Source: Proteobacteria bacterium UBA1844 (GTDB taxonomy: Bacteria; Pseudomonadota; Gammaproteobacteria; Steroidobacterales; Woeseiaceae). Taken from it: 20,602 nucleotides of DNA. Position numbers and translations under genes: made by a program. Under the pieces are notes generated by a model, which was given only the letters and a program-made list of their open reading frames with translations, was not told the DNA's origin and made no database searches. Each line of letters opens with the position of its first letter. Within the stretch, counting starts at the first letter, position 1. Shown here piece after piece: positions 1 to 7,372 of the stretch. Where the stretch lies: the NCBI GenBank assembly GCA_002338615.1, contig DDIS01000165.1, positions 20,066 through 40,667 of the forward strand, read 5' to 3'.

Positions 1-360
1 GCCCGACAATGCGGCTAGTGCGGCCGCTGCGTCGCCAGGCGCAAACAGCCGCGCAAGACCGACGCCGAGCAATGCTCCAAAGAGTGGCCAGCCGTACGCC
101 AGCACTGCGGCACCCAGCACGCTGCCGGCATCCAGCATCAACCTGACCGAGTCACCCGGGTGCAGCTCCATACCCTTGGCAAGGCTCGCTGAGACCTGGC
201 GAGGTGCCCCACTACTGCCAATCAGGCCGGCTCCGCACCCTTTGCCCGCCGCACAGCGGCTGCAGACAGCATCCATATCGACCGCAATCAGGACCTCACG
301 TTCCGGGCGTCCTGGAACCTGCGCGCCGATTGACAGCACTGTACCGGTGGTCGTATTCAT
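1..360 (-). CDS. rseC: RseC/MucC family sigma-E regulatory membrane protein (3' end cut by window edge)
   Basis: Last gene of the rpoE-mucA-mucB-rseC operon. About 120 residues are visible and the frame stays open through base 1, so the C-terminus is missing. Translation shows the family cysteine cluster near residues 33-42 (CSRC, five residues, then C in AGKGCGAG), a short soluble stretch, then a hydrophobic region from about residue 78 (VLGAAVLAYGWPLFGALLGV), as in E. coli RseC, which has two membrane segments. RseC is an inner-membrane protein that modulates sigma-E release and is linked to the Rsx/Rnf electron-transfer complex and SoxR reduction. The ATG at 360 has no clear ribosome binding site; an in-frame GTG at 393 is an alternative start. 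It begins 57 bases after the mucB stop, so co-transcription is likely. Identity rests on the cysteine pattern, hydrophobic profile and context. Confidence 0.85.
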   Translation of the reverse strand, partial: MNTTTGTVLSIGAQVPGRPEREVLIAVDMDAVCSRCAAGKGCGAGLIGSSGAPRQVSASLAKGMELHPGDSVRLMLDAGSVLGAAVLAYGWPLFGALLGVGLARLFAPGDAAAALAALSG

Positions 361-417
361 ACGTGCAATTATGACAGGTCGGCCCTTGAGCACGAAGCTC
401 GAAATCGTGCCCGGCTA

Positions 418-1428
418 CTAACGCAATCGCATGGACGATGCGATTTTTTCAACGGTTACGGCCGGCACTTCGCCAACCGCGGTAATCCGATACCCGCCAC
501 GGACCGTGCTGAAGGAATTTGATGCGCCAACCTGTGAACGTTTCGCCGGTGTTTCTCCAGCTTTGGCGGCGACAAACACTGACACGCTCGCGAGCCCGTC
601 GCTGTACAGCATGTGCGTAACGACTTCATCGCTGCCGGGCATCTGCTCCTGTTGCACGGAAACCAGTTCGAAACCGATCGGCAACTCGTCGCATTCCCAT
701 TCGCTTTCGATCTCCCGTTTGACACTGCGTGCTGGTGGGTTGTACCAGGTAAAGTTTTCCGTGCTGTTGGTCGGCGACAAGGCGCTTGACGGGATTGGAT
801 TACCGAGCGATATATCGGCAAATTTGACTTGCTCGATAGCGTCTCCAGCAGCATCGATCAACTGTGTTTGCAACGGAAATGCTGTTTCCGCGTCCAGCCA
901 GATTCGATGTTCATAGCGATATTGGTCGTGCGGCTTGATGGCGAGCGTGAGTGACTTGCGCCCGGCGACCCGACCCTCTGTCACGATACGCACATCGTAT
1001 TCACTGCCGAAGCTGATCTTGCGCGAGGGCAAAGTGGTAAACAGAGTGCTCTGATCATTCCACTCCTCGATCAGCACGGAGCGCTTGCCCGGAATGATAC
1101 AATGCACCTCGTTACCGTTGCGGATGATCTCGAGGCCATCGCCTTCCTGTGCGATGAGCTTTTCCCTGACAACCCCGTCCGCCACCGAATGTACAACTTT
1201 CAAGACCTCCGCCTTGCCGCCCGAGATGCGGACCACCGTACCTTCATAGTCCGTACTCTGAGTTGCATGTGCCATGCGCTCGAGCCATTCCTTCGGACTC
1301 TCCGCAGCGTTGGCATTGCCGGTGACAAGCAACAGCTTGCAACAGGCGATGACAGCCAGCCAGGCGGATGCCGGAATTTGCCGCGGCAACGGCGCCAGGA
1401 GATTGAGCGGCCGCCTGAGAAACTTCAT
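418..1428 (-). CDS. mucB: MucB/RseB, periplasmic regulator of the sigma-E anti-sigma factor
   Basis: Protein of 336 residues. It has a long basic N-terminus followed by a hydrophobic core (about residues 20-36) and an Ala-x-Ala cleavage region (NANA/AES), i.e. a Sec signal peptide, so it is periplasmic. The mature part starts with the family pattern SPKEWLERMAHATQSTDYEGTVV and ends in the smaller C-terminal domain around GGYRITAVGEVPAVTVEKIA. In E. coli and Pseudomonas, RseB/MucB binds the periplasmic part of RseA/MucA, shielding it from DegS/AlgW cleavage, and senses mislocalised lipopolysaccharide or lipoprotein. Its start overlaps the mucA stop by four bases (ATGA), pointing to translational coupling and matched amounts of the two partners. 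Length is close to the usual 310-320 residues plus a somewhat long signal region. Confidence 0.93.
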   Translation of the reverse strand: MKFLRRPLNLLAPLPRQIPASAWLAVIACCKLLLVTGNANAAESPKEWLERMAHATQSTDYEGTVVRISGGKAEVLKVVHSVADGVVREKLIAQEGDGLEIIRNGNEVHCIIPGKRSVLIEEWNDQSTLFTTLPSRKISFGSEYDVRIVTEGRVAGRKSLTLAIKPHDQYRYEHRIWLDAETAFPLQTQLIDAAGDAIEQVKFADISLGNPIPSSALSPTNSTENFTWYNPPARSVKREIESEWECDELPIGFELVSVQQEQMPGSDEVVTHMLYSDGLASVSVFVAAKAGETPAKRSQVGASNSFSTVRGGYRITAVGEVPAVTVEKIASSMRLR

Positions 1429-2072
1429 TCGGGTTCTGCCACCCGCGGCTCGTCGTTTTCGTCTGGACTCTGCAACTCTGCATCTGCTGCTGGCGCGGAC
1501 TCGGTTTCTGACAGCCTTTGATCCGCGTCATCGGTCGTGACTAAACCCTGCCGCAATTCGATCGACGTAAAGCGGGCTCTCATGCTGCTGTCTGCCGCTT
1601 CCGCGTCATGCAGCAGGCGATATTGCTGCAGTACGTTGTCAATCGGCTGTTGCGTTGGAAAAACCGTCTCTGTATCAGCCACCCGTGGTTGTTCAACCGC
1701 GACACCTTCGACCTCGGTGAGCTGCCGCAGACCGAAAATAGCGATCAGGGCAACACTCGCGGCCACCGCGAAACCAAGTACCGGTCGGAGCATACTGCGC
1801 TCGCCTGTCTCAATCGCCGCACTGTCTGCAACAGGCTCACCTGTATCGTTCGCGTCGATTCTGCCGATCGCGTCCGCAATCCTGTCGCGCAGACCATCGA
1901 TTCCCTGAACCGGTACCTCGCCACGTATCGCGCGACCAATCGAAAGGTACTCCGCGACTTGCCGACGCATTTCGGCGTCCTGGCTCAGTCGCCGCAGCAA
2001 CAGTTCCTTTTCGTTGTCCGGCAATTCGCCATCAGCAAACGCCGACAGCTGCATTCGAATCGCTTCGTTCAT
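1425..2072 (-). CDS. mucA: MucA/RseA, membrane-bound anti-sigma-E factor
   Basis: Protein of 215 residues. The N-terminal cytoplasmic sigma-binding domain (about 1-60) opens with the family signature MNEAIRMQLSAFADGELPD. A single membrane segment lies at about residues 95-116 (LRPVLGFAVAASVALIAIFGL), followed by a periplasmic region with YRLLHDAE and RFTSIEL that resembles the MucB-binding part of MucA. It holds RpoE inactive at the inner membrane and is degraded stepwise (site-1 protease, RseP, ClpXP) under envelope stress. Lying between rpoE (93 bases upstream) and mucB (ATGA overlap) confirms the role. The last 40 or so residues form an acidic Ser/Glu/Asp/Pro-rich tail, longer than I recall for E. 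coli or Pseudomonas homologues. No strong ribosome binding site is seen before the ATG. Confidence 0.92.
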   Translation of the reverse strand: MNEAIRMQLSAFADGELPDNEKELLLRRLSQDAEMRRQVAEYLSIGRAIRGEVPVQGIDGLRDRIADAIGRIDANDTGEPVADSAAIETGERSMLRPVLGFAVAASVALIAIFGLRQLTEVEGVAVEQPRVADTETVFPTQQPIDNVLQQYRLLHDAEAADSSMRARFTSIELRQGLVTTDDADQRLSETESAPAADAELQSPDENDEPRVAEPE

Positions 2073-2165
2073 CCTGCACCACGCATGGGCTCTGCCCGAT
2101 AGGTTGTTGATAGGATCATCGTAGATAATTTTATTGCCGATACGTTCATTGCCCCTGCACCCCGC

Positions 2166-2741
2166 TCAACCAAATAAGGGACCTACTTTCTTCGCAATTG
2201 CGTCGCGTGCCCGGAAAATGCGTGACCGTACCGTACCAACCGGGCATTCCATGGTTTCTGCGATCTCTTCGTAACTCATGCCGTCCAGTTCCCGCAGAAT
2301 AATCGCCGTACGCAAGTCGTCGGGCAGGCTCTGGATTGCGCGTTCCACCGTTTCCTGAAGCTCGCGGCTGATCGATATCCCTTCCGGGGTGTCGGTTTCC
2401 TTGAGCTTCGCATGAAGCTCGAATTGCTCCGGGTCCTGCATATCAAGCTCGATGTCCATTGGACGCCGGCGCTGTGCCGCCAGATGATTCTTGGCCGTAT
2501 TCACAGCTATCCGGTACAGCCAGGTGTAAAAAGCGCTATCGCCACGAAACCGCGGCAAGGCACGGTAAGCCTTGATAAACGCTTCCTGGGTGATATCCAG
2601 CGCCAGTTCCGGGTCCCGTACATATCGCATTACCAGGTTAACAATCTTGTGCTGATATTTGAGTACCAGCATATCAAACGCGCCCTTGTCGCCCTTCTGG
2701 ACTCTCTTGACGAGTTTTGTGTCCGTCGGTTCATTCGACAT
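2166..2741 (-). CDS. rpoE: Extracytoplasmic-stress sigma factor RpoE/AlgU (sigma-E)
   Basis: Protein of 191 residues when started at the ATG of MSNEPTDTKLVKRVQKGD, which aligns with the start of E. coli RpoE; an in-frame TTG at 2759 would add six residues without family support. Sigma region 2 covers about residues 22-92 (DITQEAFIKAYRALPRFRGDSAFYTWLYRIAVNTAKNH) and region 4 about 133-185 (SLPDDLRTAIILRELDGMSYEEIA, then the recognition helix CPVGTVRSRIFRARDAI). It directs transcription of envelope-repair genes and its own operon, and is held inactive by the anti-sigma factor encoded next. The match to E. coli RpoE is close over the whole length. Confidence 0.97.
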   Translation of the reverse strand: MSNEPTDTKLVKRVQKGDKGAFDMLVLKYQHKIVNLVMRYVRDPELALDITQEAFIKAYRALPRFRGDSAFYTWLYRIAVNTAKNHLAAQRRRPMDIELDMQDPEQFELHAKLKETDTPEGISISRELQETVERAIQSLPDDLRTAIILRELDGMSYEEIAETMECPVGTVRSRIFRARDAIAKKVGPLFG

Positions 2742-2787
2742 TCGGGCACGCCAAACCAAAACTGCAGCACGACTGCCCGATGCCCAG

Positions 2788-2814
2788 ATAGACCGGCACG
2801 CTACGGATAAGTTC
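2788..2814 (-). promoter_or_regulatory. Sigma-E-type promoter of the rpoE operon
   Basis: On the minus strand, AGAACTT has its GAACTT core at 2814-2809. It is followed after 16 bases by TCTAT (2792-2788). This matches the sigma-E consensus GGAACTT, 16 bases, TCTAA closely. The predicted transcript start near 2782 leaves a 5' leader of about 40 bases before rpoE. Autoregulation of rpoE/algU from such a promoter is established in E. coli and Pseudomonas. Confidence 0.75.
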
Positions 2815-2942
2815 TGCGCTTGTTGTCGTTCTAAAGGTCAATTCTGAGGTTTCTGTCACGGTTCCTGCAACGATTGAGGGCAGGTGTCAGGGCCTGTCCA
2901 AGCGGCTCATCCACGAGCCAGTACTTTGGCCAGCGGCAAATG

Positions 2943-3380
2943 TTAGCACGCTGTCGGATGCCGGCATATGACCTGCAGACGCCGCCAATCCTCGTTGCTA
3001 TGGGCATTGCCGCGCACGAGTTCGCCGCAGCATCGCCCCGAGGACGCGCGGACACAGAGCCAGGCAATTGTCGGCAGCACCAGGCTACCGGCGGCAAGGG
3101 AGCCCGTCGCGCGAGTACCATCACGCATAATGATGTCCATTGCGCCACCCGCATACAGAATGTAGCGATGGCGTTCGCGATAGGAAACAAGCGTGCGCAG
3201 GCATTCAGCGAGCCCGAAACCCAGCCAGAGCAGGACAGCCAGCCAACGCCAGGGAGCTGTTACAGGCAGCTGGCAGGTGATCAATACCCCCGTGATGCCG
3301 AGCAGCGCGCCAGAGCCCAGCACGATCGCCCGCAGGCGGATGTCAGGCTGAATGCTGGCGCTGTAGGACGCGGACGACAT
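2943..3380 (-). CDS. ygfX: YgfX-like inner-membrane protein
   Basis: Protein of 145 residues with two adjacent hydrophobic segments (about 18-35 and 43-58), then a soluble domain with the family pattern: MRDGTRATGSLAAGSLVLP, a hydrophobic strand, and a C-terminal NEDWRRLQVICRH resembling the DDFRRLRVWLR ending of YgfX proteins. It overlaps the 3' end of sdhE by 38 bases, the classic sdhE-ygfX pair. In E. coli the pair was described as toxin CptA and antitoxin CptB, but SdhE is now known as a flavinylation factor. A YgfX-SdhE membrane interaction has been reported, and the role of YgfX is unsettled. No ribosome binding site is evident before the ATG at 3380, so coupling to sdhE translation is likely. 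Sequence divergence makes the family call slightly less sure than its neighbours. Confidence 0.75.
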   Translation of the reverse strand: MSSASYSASIQPDIRLRAIVLGSGALLGITGVLITCQLPVTAPWRWLAVLLWLGFGLAECLRTLVSYRERHRYILYAGGAMDIIMRDGTRATGSLAAGSLVLPTIAWLCVRASSGRCCGELVRGNAHSNEDWRRLQVICRHPTAC

Positions 3381-3588
3381 CGGCGATGGCTTCGTTCTCG
3401 GGTTGCCCGGCCTGCAATAGATACCGGGCGACGACTGGATCCGGAAGTTCCAAAAGCGCGCGAAAAGCCGACTTACAGCGCTCCGAGGCCTCTGGATACT
3501 GTCGCTCCAGATACGATGTCAGGATTTCGTCCAGCTCGCGCATGCCGCGGCGGCATTGCCAGCGTAATCGGGGAATCGAATCCGTCAC
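3343..3588 (-). CDS. sdhE: SdhE, FAD assembly factor for succinate dehydrogenase
   Basis: Protein of 81 residues with the diagnostic RGMRELD motif at residues 14-20, the surface that contacts SdhA during covalent FAD attachment. The rest (ILTSYLERQYPEAS, FRALLELPDPVVARYLL) fits the small helical Sdh5/SdhE/YgfY fold, and length matches the usual 80-90 residues. The start is a GTG at 3588; no upstream ATG gives a family-like N-terminus. It lies 37 bases after sdhB in the same direction, so it is probably made with the complex it matures, unlike in E. coli where sdhE is far from sdhCDAB. Confidence 0.95.
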   Translation of the reverse strand: MTDSIPRLRWQCRRGMRELDEILTSYLERQYPEASERCKSAFRALLELPDPVVARYLLQAGQPENEAIADVVRVLQRQHSA

Positions 3589-3625
3589 CTCATTGCGACC
3601 CTGGACTCGCGGGCGCCCGGCGCGG

Positions 3626-4408
3626 TCAGACGCGTCGTTCCACGAGCATTTTCTTGATCTCGGCGATCGCCTTGGCAGGATTCAGACCTTTCGGGCAAGT
3701 CTGCGTGCAATTCAAGATCGTGTGGCAGCGATACAGTCGAAACGGGTCCTCAAGCTGATCCAGGCGTTCCCCGGTTGCCTCATCACGACTGTCGACCAGC
3801 CAGCGGTGGGCTGCCAGTAACACAGCCGGGCCGAGATAACGGTCGCTGTTCCACCAGTAGCTGGGGCAACCCGCTGAACAACAGGCACAGAGAATACAGG
3901 CCGACGGCTCGTTAATTTTTTCCTGGTCCTCTTTGCTCTGCAGCCGCTCGCGGTCCGCTGGCGGTGGCGTTTGCGTCTGTAACCACGGTTTAATCGATGC
4001 ATATTGTGCGTAGAAATTCGTCAGGTCCGGCACAAGGTCCTTCACCACCGGCATGTGCGGCAAGGGGTAAACACGGACATTGCCCTTGATCGATCCTATC
4101 GCTCGAGTGCACGCGAGCGTGTTGCCACCGTCGATGTTCATTGCACAGGACCCACAAATGCCTTCGCGACAGGAACGACGAAATGTGAGCGTGGGATCGA
4201 TCTCGTTCTTGATCTTGATCAGTGCATCAAGAACCATCGGGCCGCAGCTGTCGAGGTCAATCTCGTAGGTATCGACGCGCGGGTTCTCGCCGCTTGTCGG
4301 ATCATAGCGATACACACCGAAGCTGCGTGTATTGCTCGCACCTTCGGCTGCGCCGAAATGACGTCCTTTTGTGATCTTTGAATTCTGTGGCAGTTTAAAT
4401 ACGGCCAA
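3626..4408 (-). CDS. sdhB: Succinate dehydrogenase iron-sulfur subunit
   Basis: Protein of 260 residues carrying all three iron-sulfur sites of complex II: the [2Fe-2S] cysteines C80, C85, C88 and C100 ([17 protein letters not shown]), the [4Fe-4S] motif [12 protein letters not shown] at 171-182, and the [3Fe-4S] cysteines in [14 protein letters not shown] (228-238). It passes electrons from the SdhA flavin to ubiquinone in the SdhCD anchor. The start is unusual. The frame has no ATG: a TAA lies a few codons upstream, so the TTG at 4408 is the best initiator, supported by GGAG seven bases ahead of it. An out-of-frame ATG upstream opens only a short peptide. It lies 42 bases after sdhA. Confidence 0.97.
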   Translation of the reverse strand: MAVFKLPQNSKITKGRHFGAAEGASNTRSFGVYRYDPTSGENPRVDTYEIDLDSCGPMVLDALIKIKNEIDPTLTFRRSCREGICGSCAMNIDGGNTLACTRAIGSIKGNVRVYPLPHMPVVKDLVPDLTNFYAQYASIKPWLQTQTPPPADRERLQSKEDQEKINEPSACILCACCSAGCPSYWWNSDRYLGPAVLLAAHRWLVDSRDEATGERLDQLEDPFRLYRCHTILNCTQTCPKGLNPAKAIAEIKKMLVERRV

Positions 4409-4423
4409 AGCTACGCTCCATGT
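4409..4423 (-). promoter_or_regulatory. Ribosome binding site that fixes the TTG start of sdhB
   Basis: On the minus strand GGAG is followed by seven bases (CGTAGCT) and then TTG GCC GTA TTT AAA. The spacing is ideal for initiation at the TTG. The upstream ATG that overlaps this element (ATG GAG CGT AGC) is in another frame and terminates after eight codons. Confidence 0.65.
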
Positions 4424-4454
4424 GTATTAGCAAGTGAACTAATATGTGTACTAA
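4420..4454. repeat. AT-rich imperfect repeat and hairpin in the sdhA-sdhB gap
   Basis: Two similar 11-base units are seen on the plus strand: ATGTGTATTAG at 4420-4430 and ATGTGTACTAA at 4444-4454, the second running into the end of sdhA. Between them TATTAG (4425-4430) and CTAATA (4439-4444) form a 6-bp inverted repeat with an 8-base loop. The stretch is strikingly AT-rich against its surroundings. There is no T-run, so it is not a standard intrinsic terminator; it may be an RNA processing or attenuation element. Confidence 0.5.
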
Positions 4455-6241
4455 TAAACTCGTGCTCTAGGCGGCACGCGTTCGACCTCGTCCGTTAACG
4501 TGTGATCGTGCACGGGACGGTAGTCGAACGCCACCTCGCCTTTGTCATCGACCCAGGCGAGTGTGTGTTTCATCCACTTGTCGTCGTCGCGATCCGGAAA
4601 ATCCTCGCGTGCATGCGCTCCACGGCTCTCGGTACGATTCGCAGCGGATGCGATAGTTGCCGCGGCATTGAGCAGCAGGTTCTCGAGTTCCATGGTTTCA
4701 ATGAGATCCGTGTTCCAGATCAGGCTGCGGTCAGAAACACGTACGTCGCTGAAAGTGCCGAAGGTCGCGCGCAACATTTCTACCCCTTCTCGAAGCGTCT
4801 CGCCGGTGCGGAAAACAGCGGCGTGGTCCTGCATCACTCGTTGCATTTCAAGGCGAATCTCTGCCGTCGAGCGGCTACCGTTGGCATTCCGCAGGCGATC
4901 GATCCGGGCAACGCTGTTCTGGCCGGCATCAGCCGCAAATTCCTTGTGACGCGCATTGGCCTGCATCGTATCGGCAATATGATGCGCAGCCGAGCGACCA
5001 AACACGACAAGGTCCAGCAGCGAATTCGAACCGAGGCGGTTTGCACCATGAACGGACACGCACGCCGCCTCACCCACCGCCATCAGGCCAGGAACAAGAG
5101 TCTCGGGATTGCCATCCGTTGCGGTGAGAACTTCGCCTCGATAGTTCGTTGGAATACCGCCCATGTTGTAGTGCACGGTTGGCAGGACCGGGATCGGCTC
5201 TCGCGTTACATCGACGCCCGCAAAAATACGCGCGGACTCCGCAATACCGGGCAAGCGTTCCTCTATAACGTCTGGGCCCAAATGCTCTAGGTGCAGGTTG
5301 ATATGATCCTTGGCCGAACCAACACCCCTGCCCTCGCGAATCTCGATGGTCATCGAGCGACTGACAACGTCGCGTGATGCCAGGTCCTTGGCACTGGGTG
5401 CGTAACGTTCCATGAAGCGTTCGCCGTCCGCATTGGTGAGGTAGCCGCCTTCACCACGTACACCCTCAGTGATCAGGCAGCCCGCGCCGTAAATCCCGGT
5501 CGGGTGAAACTGTACGAACTCCATGTCCTGGAGTGGTAATCCTGCCCGCAGCACCATGCCACCGCCATCACCGGTGCAGGTATGCGCCGACGTGCAGGAA
5601 AAGAACGCGCGGCCATAACCGCCGGTCGCCAGAATTACCTTGTGACTGCGGAATCGGTGCAGGCGGCCGGTCGCCATGTCAATGGCAACGACGCCGCGAC
5701 ACACCCCGTCTTCCATTATCAGGTCAATCGCAAAATACTCAACGAAGAATTCGGCATGGTGTGCCAGTGATTGCTGGTACAGCGTATGCAGCATCGCATG
5801 GCCGGTGCGGTCCGCAGCGGCACAGGTACGTTGTGCCGTGCCCTCGCCGTAATGTGTCGTCATGCCACCGAAAGGGCGCTGGTAAATGCGGCCATCCTGG
5901 GTGCGCGAGAACGGCACGCCGTAGTGTTCGAGTTCGATAACAGCGTCCGGTGCCTCTTTGCACATGTACTCGATGGCGTCCTGGTCGCCAAGCCAGTCGG
6001 AACCCTTGATCGTGTCGTACATGTGCCAGCGCCAGTCATCCTCACCCATATTGCCGAGTGCCGCACTGATACCGCCTTGCGCGGCTACTGTATGGCTGCG
6101 GGTCGGAAACACCTTGGTCACGCAGGCGGTGCGGAACCCTGCCTCGGCGAGGCCGAACGTTGCACGCAGTCCTGCACCCCCCGCGCCAACGACGAGCACG
6201 TCGTAGCTGTGATCAATAAACTCGTAGTCGCTATTGCTCAT
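4451..6241 (-). CDS. sdhA: Succinate dehydrogenase flavoprotein subunit
   Basis: Protein of 596 residues, the normal length for bacterial SdhA. An N-terminal FAD-binding Rossmann motif ([11 protein letters not shown], about 17-27) is followed by SHTVAAQGG, whose His50 is the covalent FAD attachment site. The catalytic arginine region GVRGEGGYL and the histidine-containing HYNMGGI are present, as are [13 protein letters not shown] near the FAD and the C-terminal [11 protein letters not shown]. It oxidises succinate to fumarate on the cytoplasmic face of the inner membrane as part of the TCA cycle and respiratory chain. Its ATG overlaps the sdhD stop by four bases (ATGA). Confidence 0.98.
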   Translation of the reverse strand: MSNSDYEFIDHSYDVLVVGAGGAGLRATFGLAEAGFRTACVTKVFPTRSHTVAAQGGISAALGNMGEDDWRWHMYDTIKGSDWLGDQDAIEYMCKEAPDAVIELEHYGVPFSRTQDGRIYQRPFGGMTTHYGEGTAQRTCAAADRTGHAMLHTLYQQSLAHHAEFFVEYFAIDLIMEDGVCRGVVAIDMATGRLHRFRSHKVILATGGYGRAFFSCTSAHTCTGDGGGMVLRAGLPLQDMEFVQFHPTGIYGAGCLITEGVRGEGGYLTNADGERFMERYAPSAKDLASRDVVSRSMTIEIREGRGVGSAKDHINLHLEHLGPDVIEERLPGIAESARIFAGVDVTREPIPVLPTVHYNMGGIPTNYRGEVLTATDGNPETLVPGLMAVGEAACVSVHGANRLGSNSLLDLVVFGRSAAHHIADTMQANARHKEFAADAGQNSVARIDRLRNANGSRSTAEIRLEMQRVMQDHAAVFRTGETLREGVEMLRATFGTFSDVRVSDRSLIWNTDLIETMELENLLLNAAATIASAANRTESRGAHAREDFPDRDDDKWMKHTLAWVDDKGEVAFDYRPVHDHTLTDEVERVPPRARVY

Positions 6242-6618
6242 GTGCCAAGCCCTATCTGCAAGATCGCATACGCGGACACGGCGGCCACCAGTAAATGCGC
6301 GAAGCGCGATGCTATCAGCGCAAACAGTTTCACGCCTGGCGCGTGCACGTAGTCTTCGATGACGACCTGTACGCCAAGCCAGGAATGATAAGCAAGCGTC
6401 AGGACTAACAGGAGCAACAATACGCTATTGAACGGCGAGCCAATGAACCGAATGACCTCAAGATAGGCAAAACTGCCAAAGGTAAACATCCGGTAGGCAA
6501 ACCAGCCCCCAAGCAACAGCAGGCCGAGCGCCGATATGCGCTGGCTGAGAAAGTGACCAGTGCCTTTCTTGGCCGTGCCAAGTCCAAGCACCCGGCTTAG
6601 TGGGCTCCGTAGACTCAT
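6238..6618 (-). CDS. sdhD: Succinate dehydrogenase membrane anchor subunit SdhD
   Basis: Protein of 126 residues from the ATG at 6618, which overlaps the sdhC stop as ATGA; an in-frame start at 6633 is less likely. Three hydrophobic segments lie at about 27-47, 61-80 and 98-121. The family motif [17 protein letters not shown] gives the heme-ligand histidine (H78) and the Asp-Tyr pair (89-90) of the ubiquinone site, by comparison with E. coli SdhD H71, D82 and Y83. Together with SdhC it anchors SdhAB and reduces ubiquinone. Confidence 0.93.
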   Translation of the reverse strand: MSLRSPLSRVLGLGTAKKGTGHFLSQRISALGLLLLGGWFAYRMFTFGSFAYLEVIRFIGSPFNSVLLLLLVLTLAYHSWLGVQVVIEDYVHAPGVKLFALIASRFAHLLVAAVSAYAILQIGLGT

Positions 6619-6992
6619 AGCGCCACCAGCCACGAGATGAGGGTCAAGGCAACTGCGAACAGCAGCGCAAACCAGGCCGATGCGTTGGCCTGCCGGATTT
6701 CAAAGCCCCGCCCGGTATCCCAGACCAGGTGGCGAATGCCGTTTGCAAGGTGCAGATAAAATGCGAAGCTCCAGCCGATGAGCACGGCGATACCAAGCGG
6801 CGAGGAAATCGCGGCGCGAAAATACTGGTAATGCTCGGGACCCGATGCGGCGTACATCAGCCAGGCGGCAAGGACAATAAGGCCACAGGACATTGCAACA
6901 CCGGTAACGCGGTGCAATATCGACAGCGTCATGGTAATTGGCCAGCGATAAATAGACAGATGTGGCGACAGCGGTCTGCCGGAATGACTCAT
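6615..6992 (-). CDS. sdhC: Succinate dehydrogenase cytochrome b556 subunit SdhC
   Basis: Protein of 125 residues with the SdhC signature at the N-terminus (RPLSPHLSIYRWPITMTLSILHRVTG). By alignment with E. coli, S24 and R28 fall in the quinone-site segment. H81 in FYLHLANGIRHLVWD corresponds to the heme b ligand H84. Three membrane segments lie at about 28-50, 64-90 and 104-124. It is the first gene of the sdhCDAB block, 91 bases after sdhAF4, and a sigma-70-like promoter lies in that gap. Ribosome binding is weak (AGAAG about 12 bases upstream). Confidence 0.95.
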   Translation of the reverse strand: MSHSGRPLSPHLSIYRWPITMTLSILHRVTGVAMSCGLIVLAAWLMYAASGPEHYQYFRAAISSPLGIAVLIGWSFAFYLHLANGIRHLVWDTGRGFEIRQANASAWFALLFAVALTLISWLVAL

Positions 6993-7017
6993 AATGATTG
7001 GCTTCTTTTGGCTGGGC

Positions 7018-7031
7018 GCAGAATTTTCTGC
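7018..7031. promoter_or_regulatory. Inverted repeat in the sdhC leader, possible operator
   Basis: GCAGAA-TT-TTCTGC is a perfect palindrome with 6-bp arms, about 6 to 19 bases after the predicted sdhC transcript start and 26 bases before the start codon. The position suits a repressor site overlapping early transcription, or a small leader hairpin. No regulator is recognised from the sequence. Confidence 0.35.
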
Positions 7032-7042
7032 ATGCCTTCCTT

Positions 7043-7070
7043 ATTATCCCTATTCGGCTGCGGCAAACAA
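7043..7070 (-). promoter_or_regulatory. Candidate sigma-70 promoter for sdhCDAB
   Basis: On the minus strand TTGTTT (7070-7065), a 16-base spacer, then GATAAT (7048-7043), which matches TATAAT at five of six positions. It lies just after the sdhAF4 stop codon and would give a leader of about 45 bases. The -35 box is weak, so an activator may be involved. Confidence 0.4.
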
Positions 7071-7083
7071 GGCGCGGGTAGAA

Positions 7084-7296
7084 TCAAAAGTCGATGCAGC
7101 GGCCGGCTTTTTCCCAATCGCCATAGCGAGTTGGATCGGGCCCATCTCGGCCGCCAAGCTCCCTGGGCGCGTCAGGATCAACACGGGGCTTCTTTTTCCT
7201 GACCGTGGCGCTAGACTGCTCGTGGGCAGAATCAGCCGGGTTTTTCGCGCGGCTCGGTGCTGACAAGGCGGGATTGGTATTGCTTTTATCCTTCAT
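7084..7296 (-). CDS. SdhAF4/DUF1674 succinate dehydrogenase assembly factor
   Basis: Small protein of 70 residues from the ATG at 7296 (an in-frame TTG at 7302 adds two residues). The N-terminal half is polar and low in complexity. The C-terminal half carries the DUF1674 signature APRELGGRDGPDPTRYGDWE ending GRCIDF. Eukaryotic SdhAF4/Sdh8 binds free flavinylated SDHA, limits superoxide production and promotes SDHA-SDHB assembly; the bacterial homologue is expected to do the same. Its place directly in front of sdhC on the same strand supports this. With sdhE it brackets the sdh operon with two SdhA-directed maturation factors. Confidence 0.88.
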   Translation of the reverse strand: MKDKSNTNPALSAPSRAKNPADSAHEQSSATVRKKKPRVDPDAPRELGGRDGPDPTRYGDWEKAGRCIDF

Positions 7297-7372
7297 GATC
7301 AAATTATGCCAGAGGGCACGCGCAACTGCATGATCGTTTCGTTAACCACGACAGAGGCAAAATAGAAATTCC

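Noticed and set aside
2904..2919. GGCTC/GAGCC hairpin downstream of ygfX as an intrinsic terminator
   Set aside because: The stem is only 5 bp with a 6-base loop and no following T-run on the minus strand.
3343..3380. sdhE/ygfX as a toxin-antitoxin system
   Set aside because: The older CptB/CptA naming conflicts with the established flavinylation role of SdhE, and here sdhE follows sdhB, which supports the assembly role.
2874..3758. Open frame of 294 codons on the plus strand
   Set aside because: It runs antisense through ygfX, sdhE and part of sdhB; low-complexity Arg/Gln/Pro-rich translation with no domain.
4502..5290. Open frame of 262 codons on the plus strand
   Set aside because: Antisense to sdhA, with an arginine- and histidine-rich composition typical of a shadow frame.
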